Shown here: piece after piece, positions 54,387 to 64,000 of the stretch
Layout: every line of letters starts with the position of its first letter
Numbering within the stretch: position 1 is the stretch's first letter
Source: Oceaniferula flava
GTDB taxonomy: Bacteria > Verrucomicrobiota > Verrucomicrobiia > Verrucomicrobiales > Akkermansiaceae
Direction: 5' to 3'
Assembly (NCBI RefSeq): GCF_016811075.1
Contig: NZ_JAFBGL010000001.1
Span: 620,001 to 684,000 of the forward strand
Length of the DNA: 64,000 nt
The notes under the pieces: model-generated
Told to the model about the DNA's origin: nothing
What the model saw: the letters and a program-made list of their open reading frames with translations, nothing else
The model's database searches: none
Made by a program: the position numbers and the translations under genes

Positions 54387-55235
54387 TTAATTTCTCCGTT
54401 TCAGCGCCAAGGCGGCCAGCTTGTTCGCGGCGGTGGAGATGGCTTTGACGTCCTCCTCGCTGGGTTGTCCGCCCTCACCGAGGGTCATGACCTTCTTCAT
54501 TTGCTCGAGAATCCGGCGCATTTCTTTCACGTTCTCCCGATCGGAGATGCGCGGATCGAGCGAGCCTATCGACCCCTCATAGTAGTCGGCAATGTCCTCG
54601 CGGTAGAGCTGTCTGGCGCGCTCGGGCGTGTATTTTTTCTGCACCGCGTGGGAGCTGACCTCCAAGGCGCGGATCCAGCCACCGAGGGAGATCAGGTGGG
54701 CCAGATCGACATCGCGCAGGTGGATCAAATCCGTTTCCACGTCTCTTTGAGTGGCGGTGAGTTCCTTTTTCAATGCCTCGACATTGTTTTTCTTAGCATT
54801 GTCCAGCAGGCTGGCGGCGTGGCGGTTGACCCGCTCACCGGCGCCGAGAGCTCGGCCGTAGCGCTGCAAATCCTTTGCCAGAGGTTCGATCTTGGCCATC
54901 TGACCGCCTTGCACGGCCATGAAGCCATCGGCAATGAGAAAGCCAATCTCCATCGCCAGGTCGGTGCGGTCCAGCGGCATGCGCTTGGGCATCTCGCGCA
55001 CCAGTTCATCGGCGGGGAGGGGGGCGAGTTTGTCGAGATCGTCGAAAATGCGCTTGATCGATGGTGCGGTGAACTCGTTGACACCCAGCTCTTCACGCAC
55101 ATGAGGGTCGTCGATTAGGTCATCCGGGACAGAGGGGCGGGTGACCGGCTGGGGGTCGTCGTCGTCGGCGACGATGGGTGTCAGTCCGGATGCCAGGGCC
55201 AGAAGAACCAAGGCGGCGCGCGTCATCGTTTTCAT
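54387..55235 (-). CDS. Secreted helical protein of unknown function
   Basis: A 282-residue protein with a signal peptide (MTRAALVLLALASGLTPIVA) and an acidic, Asp-rich start of the mature protein. The rest is largely helical: IKRIFDDLDKLAPLPADELVREM, then NRHAASLLDNAKKNNVEALKKELTATQRDVE and the C-terminal MRRILEQMKKVMTLGEGG. No catalytic motif is evident and I do not recognise the family. It is close to the dehydrogenase gene on the same strand (42 nt) and divergent from pdxJ. Confidence 0.7.
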   Translation of the reverse strand: MKTMTRAALVLLALASGLTPIVADDDDPQPVTRPSVPDDLIDDPHVREELGVNEFTAPSIKRIFDDLDKLAPLPADELVREMPKRMPLDRTDLAMEIGFLIADGFMAVQGGQMAKIEPLAKDLQRYGRALGAGERVNRHAASLLDNAKKNNVEALKKELTATQRDVETDLIHLRDVDLAHLISLGGWIRALEVSSHAVQKKYTPERARQLYREDIADYYEGSIGSLDPRISDRENVKEMRRILEQMKKVMTLGEGGQPSEEDVKAISTAANKLAALALKRRN

Positions 55236-55364
55236 GGCTCTAACTAAGTCCCGCATGGCGTAAATTGCAACGGCATTTGTCCGCCCCTCGCTTTTCTCCA
55301 ATCAGGGCTTGGAAAAAGCGGTGAAGGAACGACAATTCAGCGCACTTACCCAACCACAGATTTT

Positions 55365-56111
55365 ATGAGCATACTACTTGGTGTTAATATCGACCACATC
55401 GCCACCCTGCGTCAGGCGCGCTACTCCGACATGCTGGACTCGCCCAATGCGGAGCCCAGTCCACTGCAAGGAGCTTTTGATGCCAAAGCCGGCGGTGCGG
55501 ATTCCATCACCATTCACGTCCGCGGCGATCGTCGTCACATGCAGGAGCAGGATGCTTTTGAAATTCGTGAGAAAATCGATCTGCCACTGAACTTCGAGAT
55601 GGGTAACACCGCTGAAATGGTCGCCATGGCCTTGAAGCTGAAGCCGGATTTCGTCTGTCTGGTGCCGGAAACCCGCGAGGAGGTCACCACCGAGGGTGGA
55701 TTGGACGTCGATGGCCTTTACGATAGCTTGGAGCTCACCGTTTCCACGCTGCAGGCGGAGGGGATCAAGGTCAGCATGTTCATCGATCCGGATGCCAACC
55801 AGGTGGAAGCTTCCGCCCGTATCGGAGCCGAGATGATCGAGCTGCACACCGGCTGCTTTGCCAATGCCTTTGGCGATGAGCGGAAAAGTGAAACCGAGCG
55901 CCTCCGTGCGGCCGCCGAGCTGGGGCACTCTCTCGGGCTGCAGGTGAATGCAGGGCACGGGATCAATCTGCAGAATTTGCCGGAGCTCATGACTGTGCCT
56001 CATTTGGCGGAGCTCAACATCGGCCACACACTGATCGCCTCATCCGTGCGTATCGGACTGACTGCGGCAGTGCTGGAAATGCGTCAAGCGATCGATTCCA
56101 ACGCGTCATGA
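55365..56111 (+). CDS. pdxJ: Pyridoxine 5'-phosphate synthase
   Basis: A 248-residue TIM-barrel enzyme, last step of the DXP-dependent vitamin B6 pathway. It has the signature GVNIDHIATLRQARYSDM (residues 6-23), DSITIHVRGDRRHMQ, NFEMGNTAEMV, and LQVNAGHGINLQN near the end. It overlaps acpS by 4 nt, a gene pair seen widely. Confidence 0.96.
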   Translation: MSILLGVNIDHIATLRQARYSDMLDSPNAEPSPLQGAFDAKAGGADSITIHVRGDRRHMQEQDAFEIREKIDLPLNFEMGNTAEMVAMALKLKPDFVCLVPETREEVTTEGGLDVDGLYDSLELTVSTLQAEGIKVSMFIDPDANQVEASARIGAEMIELHTGCFANAFGDERKSETERLRAAAELGHSLGLQVNAGHGINLQNLPELMTVPHLAELNIGHTLIASSVRIGLTAAVLEMRQAIDSNAS

Positions 56112-56491
56112 ACATCTACGGCATTGGGATCGATGTGGTCGAGGTGGAGCGGATTGGCTCCTCCATGGCGGAGTTTGGCGATCGCTTTGCCGATCGCGTG
56201 TTCACCGCGCCCGAGCGCGATTACTGCGAGCGTCAGAAGCGTCCGGAAATCCACTACGCGGCACGCTTTGCGGCTAAAGAAGCCGTGGCCAAGGCGCTGG
56301 GCACAGGCATCGGTAAAGATCTCGCCTGGCTGGATATGGAAGTCCGCCGTCGCGACAGCGGAGAGCCTGAGGTTTTCCTCTCAGGCGATGGAGCCAAGTT
56401 TGCCGAAAAAATCAAACTGGCTCAGATTAAGATCAGCCTCACTCACGCCCAGCACTACGCCGCGGCGAACGCCGTCGTGCTGGTGGAGTAG
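56108..56491 (+). CDS. acpS: Holo-[acyl-carrier-protein] synthase
   Basis: A 127-residue 4'-phosphopantetheinyl transferase that activates acyl carrier protein. It shows GIGIDVVEVERI (residues 5-16, metal-binding Asp) and YAARFAAKEAVAKALGTG, with a later SLTHAQHYAAANAVV. Translation is coupled to pdxJ (ATGA). Confidence 0.96.
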   Translation: MNIYGIGIDVVEVERIGSSMAEFGDRFADRVFTAPERDYCERQKRPEIHYAARFAAKEAVAKALGTGIGKDLAWLDMEVRRRDSGEPEVFLSGDGAKFAEKIKLAQIKISLTHAQHYAAANAVVLVE

Positions 56492-56512
56492 AGGGATCGT
56501 TGCCGGAGCGCC

Positions 56513-57487
56513 TTACTTGGCTTTGGCAGGAGCTTTAAGCTCGAACTTACGGTGAGAGCTCTTCTCAGCGGTGGGGAAGTCCTCAGGGATGGGGAGCGTC
56601 ACTTTTCCAGAGGCTGCCCACTCGACACCGCGGGTGAAGGTGGTGATGAAGCCGACACCTTCGAAGGAGTAGTCATCGTGACCCAAGGTGGTGTGGAAGA
56701 CGCGACCCTTGTGGTAATCGAGAACCATCAGGATGGGCTCGTGACGATTGGTCGGGGCTCTTTTTGTCATGTCCTTGCCGGTGGCGAGGATGGTCATGTT
56801 CTGTGCTGGTCCGCGCAGTTTGGCGTAGCATTCGTCCTTGGCGGTGATCCAGTGCTTGGGCATGCCCTTGGTGATCGGATGATCCGGAACGCGAATGGTC
56901 ACAGGGACGTTGTGCTGGGCACCGTGGGAGCCTGCTTTGCCCGGTGAGGTGTCGCGCACCAGTTTGCCATCGTTATCGTAGTAAACGTAGGGCCCGTCCT
57001 TTTCGGTCCGACCGTCCCAGCCGCCGAGACCGATCATTTTGTTATACTCTTCCCATTTGCCGAAGGAGTTATCCGCGGCGTGCACGGAGACGAATCCGCC
57101 GCCTTCTTTCATGTATTTCACAAAGGCATCTTGGGTGGCTTTGGGCCAGGTGCTGGCGCCCCAGCCGAAGTTGGAGACGACCACATCGTAGTCGGAGAAC
57201 TTCGGGTTGAAATTCGGATCGGGCTTCGATTTGGGCAGATTCTGGGTCTCGCCAGCGTCAGCCAGTGGCAAGAACTCCTTCTCGCGATTGCCTTTCCAGG
57301 TGAACTTGGAGCGGATCACCTTGACCTCGAACAGGCCGGTGTCTTCGAGATACTGTTTCATCATGATGGTGGATTTTGGCCACACATCATGGTTGTTTTG
57401 CCCGTCGATGATCAGGGCTTTCATTTTCGCACTTCCCACCGCGGAGAGCGATAAGACGGACATCAGGCAGAGGACGGTTGTTTTCAT
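56513..57487 (-). CDS. Exported ThuA domain protein
   Basis: A 324-residue protein with a signal peptide (KTTVLCLMSVLSLSAVGSA) and a ThuA-like glutamine-amidotransferase fold. Recognisable parts are ALIIDGQNNHDVWPKST, YDVVVSNFGWGAS, EGGGFVSVHAADNSF, and GRVFHTTLGHDDYSFEGVGF. ThuA proteins are linked to trehalose and other sugar utilisation, and secreted copies are abundant in Planctomycetes and Verrucomicrobia. The reaction is not established. It converges with acpS. The start at 57487 gives the proper signal peptide. Confidence 0.9.
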   Translation of the reverse strand: MKTTVLCLMSVLSLSAVGSAKMKALIIDGQNNHDVWPKSTIMMKQYLEDTGLFEVKVIRSKFTWKGNREKEFLPLADAGETQNLPKSKPDPNFNPKFSDYDVVVSNFGWGASTWPKATQDAFVKYMKEGGGFVSVHAADNSFGKWEEYNKMIGLGGWDGRTEKDGPYVYYDNDGKLVRDTSPGKAGSHGAQHNVPVTIRVPDHPITKGMPKHWITAKDECYAKLRGPAQNMTILATGKDMTKRAPTNRHEPILMVLDYHKGRVFHTTLGHDDYSFEGVGFITTFTRGVEWAASGKVTLPIPEDFPTAEKSSHRKFELKAPAKAK

Positions 57488-57622
57488 GGTGTTAGGTAAT
57501 TCGTGCAATGGACCACGCAGTGTGGGCAGTCCTTACAATACCCAAGAAATAAATGCTCTCTGTCAGCGAGCAAGCAGTTATTGTGGAAGCATGTGCCAAT
57601 TCTGTGGTGGCGATTGCCGGAT

Positions 57623-57967
57623 TCAGGACGCCAGCCAATCGTCTAACTGGATTTCCACCGCAGAACGCAGCAAGTCGATCAAGGTGGCGTCCATGAAGGG
57701 GAAATCATCGGGGATATCGAGTGAGACGATTTCCGGCAATTCCATCTCGGCGCGGAACCGCTCGCGCAGTCTGGCCGCGTGACGGTTCTCCATGACCATC
57801 ACCAAGTCGGCCCAGGCGAGCAGCTTGGCCGAGACCACGCAGCGGCTCTGCGGACTGAGTCCGGCCGAGCGCACTGTCAGCCTGGCATCATTCTGGTAGA
57901 TCGCCGCAGCCGTGGGGCTACGCCACTGGTTCTTGGCGCAGACGAAGAGGACACGAATCGGGGGCAT
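57623..57967 (-). CDS. Low-molecular-weight phosphotyrosine phosphatase-like protein
   Basis: A 114-residue protein with the LMW-PTP core: the strand VLFVC leads to the phosphate loop CAKNQWRS, a CX5R motif (Cys9, Arg15), and the helix AAAIY. It is shorter than typical LMW phosphatases (about 150) and ends without the usual DPY motif; the segment MDATLIDLLRSAV could partly replace that loop. The motif could also support arsenate reductase-like chemistry. The start at 57967 is preferred. It lies just downstream of tRNA-Asn on the same strand. Confidence 0.75.
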   Translation of the reverse strand: MPPIRVLFVCAKNQWRSPTAAAIYQNDARLTVRSAGLSPQSRCVVSAKLLAWADLVMVMENRHAARLRERFRAEMELPEIVSLDIPDDFPFMDATLIDLLRSAVEIQLDDWLAS

Positions 57968-57983
57968 GGGCGTATCGGTGGAA

Positions 57984-58019
57984 TAAAAAAATCCCACCGA
58001 CCGTTGAGGTGGGTGGGAT
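57984..58019 (-). terminator. Terminator of tRNA-Asn
   Basis: On the minus strand ATCCCACC pairs with GGTGGGAT around a 12-nt loop, then TTTTTTTATT. It sits between tRNA-Asn and the phosphatase-like gene. Confidence 0.8.
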
Positions 58020-58029
58020 AGTTTGGAAA

Positions 58030-58104
58030 TGGCTCCTGCACTTGGGATCGAACCAAGGACCTAGTGATTAACAGTCACCCGCTCTACCGCTGAGCTATGC
58101 AGGA
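58030..58104 (-). tRNA. tRNA-Asn(GTT)
   Basis: The 75-nt minus-strand sequence folds as a normal cloverleaf. The acceptor TCCTGCA pairs with TGCAGGA, discriminator G, encoded CCA. The D-arm is AGCTCAGCGGTAGAGC, the anticodon loop CTGTTAA gives GTT, and the T-arm holds TTCGATC. Confidence 0.97.
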
Positions 58105-58235
58105 TTTGATTTCCATTCTGTCGTCAGCCGCTGTCGGCTGGGACGGGCGGGAAAATGCCAGAATTCTGATTCTTTGCAAGAAGTTTTCGTAGGAAAAATG
58201 CGTTTTTTTTCAGAGGTCGATTTTCACCCCCTCCG

Positions 58236-58272
58236 GACGCAAAAACGGCGACACCGAAGTGTCGCCGTTGGA
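58236..58272 (-). terminator. Rho-independent terminator of secDF
   Basis: AACGGCGACAC (58244-58254) and GTGTCGCCGTT (58259-58269) pair perfectly around CGAA. On the minus strand five T follow the stem. It lies 44 nt after the secDF stop. Confidence 0.92.
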
Positions 58273-58312
58273 TGAATGATGGGTTGATACTGGCTAATTG
58301 AAGCTCAGTTGT

Positions 58313-60817
58313 TTAGCTCTTCGCAGGGTTTACTTCGGCTTCGAGATTGGCATCGAGAAGCTCGCGACGGAGGTTGATGCCGCGCAGTTTGCTCCACATG
58401 TAAACGATGGGGGAAGCGATGAAGATCGAGGAGTAAGTTCCGATCACAACACCCATCATGATGGTGAAGGAGAAGTCGCGCAGGGCAGTTCCGCCGAAGA
58501 TGAACAGCACGAGCACGGCCACGAAGGTCGTGATCGATGTCAGCACGGTCCGTGACAGGGTGCTGGTGATGGCGTTGTTCATCACCTCCTTGACATCACC
58601 ACGTTTGACCCGGAGGTCCTCACGGATGCGGTCAAACACCACGATGGTATCATTGATGGAGTAACCGGCGATGGTCAGGAAGGCGCCGACGTGGATCAGC
58701 GAGAGCTCTTCGCCGCTGAGCACCACAAAACCGAGACAGATGATGATATCGTGAATCAAGGCTGCGAAGGCACCGAGTGCGAAGGAGAATTCGAAACGCA
58801 CGGTGATGTAGATCATGATGGCGATCAGGCCGATCAGCAGGGCCCACACCGCGGTGGTGAGGAATTCCTTACCGAGCGAGGCGCTCACGGTCTCCACATT
58901 GGTCTGCCACTTGTATTCCAGCACGGGCTCGTTGGCGCCGTCCAGTTTGGGTTGACCGTTGTTGTCCAAGGCGGGCACTTGCTCTTGCAGCACAGGGAAG
59001 CTCTTGCGCAGACCTTCCTCGATGACGGGAACATCTTCCACGGCGCAACGCACGGTCAGCAGGTGATTGCCGGCGGAGTTGGTTTCCTCGAACGAGCTCG
59101 CGGTTTTGGAAAGGGTGAGCGACTCGATCACGTCGTGGGCCGCTGTTTGGTCGATCATCACATCACCTTCAAACTGGAAGGTCAGCTGGGCGCCACCGGC
59201 GAAGTCGATGCCGAGAGCGTTGTCGTTTTTGATCCCCAGAGTGGAAATACTGGCGAGAAGGAGCACAGCCGAGACGCTGAATGCCAGTTTGCGCTGACCC
59301 AAGAAGTCGAAGGCGCGGTTTGGGATCAGGTTCATGAAGTTCAGCTTCTTGATCTTCTCCTTGTCAGAGAACCACCAGAACAGCACGCGAGTGCAGAGTA
59401 GGGCGGCGAGCATGGAGGCGAGAATCCCGATGGTCAGTGTCACGGCGAAACCTTTGACGGTGCCGCTGGCACGCCAGAACAGGATGAGCGCGGTGATCAG
59501 GGTGGTGATGTTGGCATCGAAGATGGCGGAGAAGGCCTTATCGTAAGCGGCGGAAATAGCGGCTTTGATGGACTTTCCTGCGGCCAATTCCTCACGGAGA
59601 CGTTCGTAGATCAGCACGTTGGCATCCACGGCAACACCGATGGTGAGGATGATCCCGGCGATACCGGGGAGGGTGAAGGTGAAGCCGAACATGGCCATGG
59701 TGCCGAACAGCACGATGATGTTGAAGGCCAGGCCGATGAGAGCGATCATCCCCGCGAAACGGTAGTAGATCAGCACAAAGATGAGTGTCAGTCCCAGACC
59801 GGCGATACCGGCAAAGATTCCCTGATGCACGGTTTCCTTGCCGAGGGTAGCGGAAACGGCGCGTTGCTCTTCCACCAGCAGTGGGTTTTTCAAGGGGTTC
59901 AGCAGGGCTGCGGCCAGTGATTTGGCCTCGGCGGCATTTTCCATGCCGGAGATTTCGAAGTTCTTGCCGAGTGACGACTGCACCACGGGGGCGCTGAGCA
60001 CTTCACCGTCGAGCACGATCGCTAGGCGGTCTTGGCCGTGGCGCATTTGCTTGGTGAGGTCAAACATCTTGGTGGCACCGTCGCTGTTGAGTTCAACAGA
60101 GAGTTTGCCTTCGTAAGGGCCGTAAAGTTCCTGGGCGTGGACCACGTAGGAGCCGTCGAGCGAGGCGCGGCGGCTGACGAGGATGTTTTCCGCCGTGGCT
60201 TTACCGTCTTCGTCAGTGTCGCGGAGGACTTTCAGCTCGTAGCCGGGGACGATCTCATTTTCAGGGTCGGCAGCCACACGGTCAGCCAAAATACGGCTTT
60301 CGGGGTGCACGGTCTTGAGTTCGAGCTTGGCGATTTGTTCAAGAGTAATACGAACCTCTTCGGCTGCCTGCGGGGAGACGCCGGGCATTTGCACCAGAAT
60401 ACGGTCTTCACCTTGGGCGATGATCAAGAGGTCGCTGGTGCCGAATGCGTTCAAGCGGTCTTCCACCGTCTTGATAGCTTGCTGCACGGAGTTGGAGCTC
60501 AGGGGGATGGGCTCACCATTGGTGTCCTTGCTGGGTTGCACGCGGAGGGTGAACGAGGAACCACCCACGAGGTCGATGCCGCCCTTGAGGTTGGAAGCTT
60601 CGGCGATCGGAGTTTTTCCGGTGATCACGTCCATCCATTTTTCCTTGGGAACAATGGCGAGCATGCTGAAGACCGCGATCAGGGCCACAATGATGGTGCC
60701 GATGTTGCGTTTCTTCCGCTCGAAATCTGTGGCGAAATACCAGAAGAACAGGGCAAGGAGTCCAAGGCCTGCGAGAAAGACCAGTAGGCGGTCGTCACTA
60801 AAGAGAGAGGCTAGCAT
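58313..60817 (-). CDS. secDF: Protein translocase subunit SecDF (fused SecD-SecF)
   Basis: An 834-residue fusion. The SecD half (1 to about 500) has an N-terminal membrane helix, the P1 region with GGIDLVGGSSFTLRV and VLDGEVLSAPVVQSSLG, and five C-terminal helices including DANVLIYERLREELAAGKS. The SecF half (about 520-834) has GIDFAGGAQLTFQFEG and NDTIVVFDRIREDLRV. Both halves keep the proton-path acidic residues in the TM4-like motifs. It uses the proton gradient to help SecYEG release exported proteins. Its upstream neighbours yajC and tgt complete the tgt-yajC-secDF order, although a 700-bp gap separates yajC and secDF. Confidence 0.96.
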   Translation of the reverse strand: MLASLFSDDRLLVFLAGLGLLALFFWYFATDFERKKRNIGTIIVALIAVFSMLAIVPKEKWMDVITGKTPIAEASNLKGGIDLVGGSSFTLRVQPSKDTNGEPIPLSSNSVQQAIKTVEDRLNAFGTSDLLIIAQGEDRILVQMPGVSPQAAEEVRITLEQIAKLELKTVHPESRILADRVAADPENEIVPGYELKVLRDTDEDGKATAENILVSRRASLDGSYVVHAQELYGPYEGKLSVELNSDGATKMFDLTKQMRHGQDRLAIVLDGEVLSAPVVQSSLGKNFEISGMENAAEAKSLAAALLNPLKNPLLVEEQRAVSATLGKETVHQGIFAGIAGLGLTLIFVLIYYRFAGMIALIGLAFNIIVLFGTMAMFGFTFTLPGIAGIILTIGVAVDANVLIYERLREELAAGKSIKAAISAAYDKAFSAIFDANITTLITALILFWRASGTVKGFAVTLTIGILASMLAALLCTRVLFWWFSDKEKIKKLNFMNLIPNRAFDFLGQRKLAFSVSAVLLLASISTLGIKNDNALGIDFAGGAQLTFQFEGDVMIDQTAAHDVIESLTLSKTASSFEETNSAGNHLLTVRCAVEDVPVIEEGLRKSFPVLQEQVPALDNNGQPKLDGANEPVLEYKWQTNVETVSASLGKEFLTTAVWALLIGLIAIMIYITVRFEFSFALGAFAALIHDIIICLGFVVLSGEELSLIHVGAFLTIAGYSINDTIVVFDRIREDLRVKRGDVKEVMNNAITSTLSRTVLTSITTFVAVLVLFIFGGTALRDFSFTIMMGVVIGTYSSIFIASPIVYMWSKLRGINLRRELLDANLEAEVNPAKS

Positions 60818-61213
60818 GAGTATCGGTTATTGGTTTGTCTGAGAATCGGGGGAATTAGTCGCCTAACGCACAATGGTCAGGTGAAGGGTGCATGTAGTCG
60901 CTGAGCAGCTGTTTGGCAAGCGGGGGATTGGGCTGGGGGCGATTTTTTGCAATCTTTGAAGGATCTGGCGCAGGTCGTGGCCGCTGAGGCGACAAGTTTG
61001 AGGTGAATGTGGGCTGTTTTTGCAGGGAGGATTACTTGGTGCCAGGTGGGTAGCTTGCAAGCATGTGCCATTTTGTTGCCGTGGCGTTCTGGCTCATGGG
61101 TCGGTTGCCGCCACGATGGGGCGCTCGTGGATGCGTTGGAGTGGCTGGCGCAGTGACGACATGAAGGAGGCGATCAAACCTTGGCTGTGGGGCTGTTTTC
61201 CATGCCTGGAGTT
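60818..61213. other. Non-coding part of the secDF-yajC gap
   Basis: About 400 bp without a convincing gene. Both strands have only short open frames with no family resemblance. RNase P RNA and SRP RNA signatures are not visible. It should contain the secDF promoter if yajC transcripts stop earlier. Confidence 0.6.
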
Positions 61214-61414
61214 TTAAAAGCGTTTTCCCAAGGTCGATTGCTCTACCGGGGCGCTGAGCACCTGGTCATCGAGGCCAATGGTGCGTGAACCTCTGCGGGT
61301 GCCGCTGAGTGCTTGGAGGCGGAACTGGGTGCCTCCGGCGGGCCCGTGTTTGCTCTTGGCCCGGTTTGCGTTTCCTCCGCCGCTGTTAGTGCGGCGGAGG
61401 GCGCGAGTGATTTT
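61214..61414 (-). pseudogene. SecD-like fragment (remnant)
   Basis: A minus-strand frame of 66 codons ends at TAA (61214-61216) and is bounded upstream by another TAA at 61415. It has no ATG, GTG or TTG in its first part. Its last 19 residues, LDDQVLSAPVEQSTLGKRF, match the SecD segment LDGEVLSAPVVQSSLGKNF of the secDF gene 1.2 kb away in 13 of 19 positions. The rest is Gly/Arg/Thr-rich and unlike SecD. This looks like the degraded C-terminal end of a SecD-P1-like protein, possibly left from a duplication. It could also be the 3' end of a gene with an unseen frameshift. Confidence 0.45.
61374..61400. repeat. Perfect 10-bp inverted repeat
   Basis: CCTCCGCCGC (61374-61383) and GCGGCGGAGG (61391-61400) pair exactly around TGTTAGT. 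On the plus strand a T6 run begins 11 nt after the stem. It lies 118 nt after the yajC stop, inside the SecD-like remnant, and may stop or process tgt-yajC transcripts. Confidence 0.6.
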
Positions 61415-61517
61415 TTACAAGCTGCTGTCAGAGCGTTCTGCAGCGTGGGCTTGGGGGGGGACGATGAAAACCGTCGTGGGGAATGAGGGTCGGGTGCTGG
61501 CGCGTGGCCAGAGTGCC

Positions 61518-61859
61518 TTACTTTTTCTCCTCGGTCTTCGCTTCCGCGTCAGCCTTGGCGGTGAGCACGGTGGCGATGGCGGATTTGTCGTATTTCACGA
61601 AAATGCCTTCGGAGAGTTTCAGGCTGACTGTTTTCTCGCTGACGGCGTTCACAGATGCGTGCATGCCGCCGATGGTGACGACCTTGTCGCCTTTTTTCAG
61701 GCCGGCTTGTTTGGCGGCGAGGGCTTTGCGTTGCTTCTGTTGAGGGCGAATCAGGACGACCCAGAAGATGACGAACATAAGCAGCATCATGATGATGGGG
61801 CTGCCGAAGAGTCCGCCGGAGTTAGTATCGGCGGCGAGGATGAGGATGGTGTTATTCAT
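61518..61859 (-). CDS. yajC: Preprotein translocase subunit YajC
   Basis: A 113-residue protein with a single membrane helix (PIIMMLLMFVIFWVVLI, about 22-38), then RPQQKQRKALAAKQAGLKKGDKVVTIGGMHASV, the YajC core. A Lys/Glu-rich tail follows. YajC associates with SecDF. It starts 2 nt after the tgt stop, so both are cotranscribed. Confidence 0.95.
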   Translation of the reverse strand: MNNTILILAADTNSGGLFGSPIIMMLLMFVIFWVVLIRPQQKQRKALAAKQAGLKKGDKVVTIGGMHASVNAVSEKTVSLKLSEGIFVKYDKSAIATVLTAKADAEAKTEEKK

Positions 61860-61861
61860 GA

Positions 61862-63993
<2,132 letters not shown>

Positions 63994-64000
63994 GTCCGGC

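Noticed and set aside
60863-61071. Two overlapping minus-strand frames of about 65 codons in the secDF-yajC gap
   Set aside because: Cys/Pro/His-rich, no similarity, and they overlap each other in different frames.

Overview
This window looks like a stable chromosomal stretch from a free-living member of the Verrucomicrobiota, probably the Verrucomicrobiae (Akkermansiaceae/Rubritaleaceae-like). That placement is an inference. It rests on a PVC-type heme-binding dehydrogenase with HEAT repeats and a C-terminal cytochrome c, a secreted ThuA-domain protein, a SecD-SecF fusion, a single-chain RibBA, an AP2-like small protein, and many signal-peptide or lipoprotein genes without known function. 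Shine-Dalgarno signals are mostly weak. I see no IS element, prophage, integron or CRISPR array.

Layout. 1-7.1 kb: the start of gltB (leaves the window on the left), a small membrane protein, a MATE exporter, two GT2 glycosyltransferases with a DUF6817-like protein, tRNA-Leu, and a secreted papain-fold protein. 7.1-12.9 kb: an Rrf2 regulator head-to-head with cysE, a luxE-luxC-infA operon on the minus strand, a TM-helix-repeat channel protein and a lipoprotein. 13-19 kb: tyrA-aroA-cmk-plsC (plus strand), facing proC-tatA-nuclease-like lipoprotein (minus strand). 19-25.5 kb: a tightly coupled TetR-OMF-MFP-RND efflux operon, then arsS facing it. 26.5-34.1 kb: lemA and an M48 peptidase, a large PVC cytochrome protein, and a sugar porter.

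34.1-42.5 kb: tmRNA (minus strand, predicted tag ADSNELALAA), a secreted protein, and a long minus-strand run TPR protein-coaD-sdaA-mscS-ribBA. 42.6-47.5 kb: thiL, then a minus-strand group psd-radical SAM-membrane protein-Lgt-like protein that looks like a lipid-modification locus. 47.6-53.5 kb: rplQ/rpoA, NfeD, DUF3592 protein, Na/Pi-PhoU transporter. 53.5-58.1 kb: a dehydrogenase, a secreted unknown, pdxJ-acpS, ThuA protein, LMW-phosphatase-like protein, tRNA-Asn. 58.2-64 kb: secDF, a 700-bp gap with a SecD-like fragment, yajC, tgt, and an EEP-family protein.

Most genes are housekeeping: amino acid, cofactor, lipid, translation and secretion functions. The points most worth a second look are the psd/radical SAM/Lgt-like group, the luxE-luxC-infA operon without luciferase, a Tgt lacking its zinc cysteines, the SecD-like remnant between yajC and secDF, and the head-to-head rrf2/cysE pair with an 8-nt gap.
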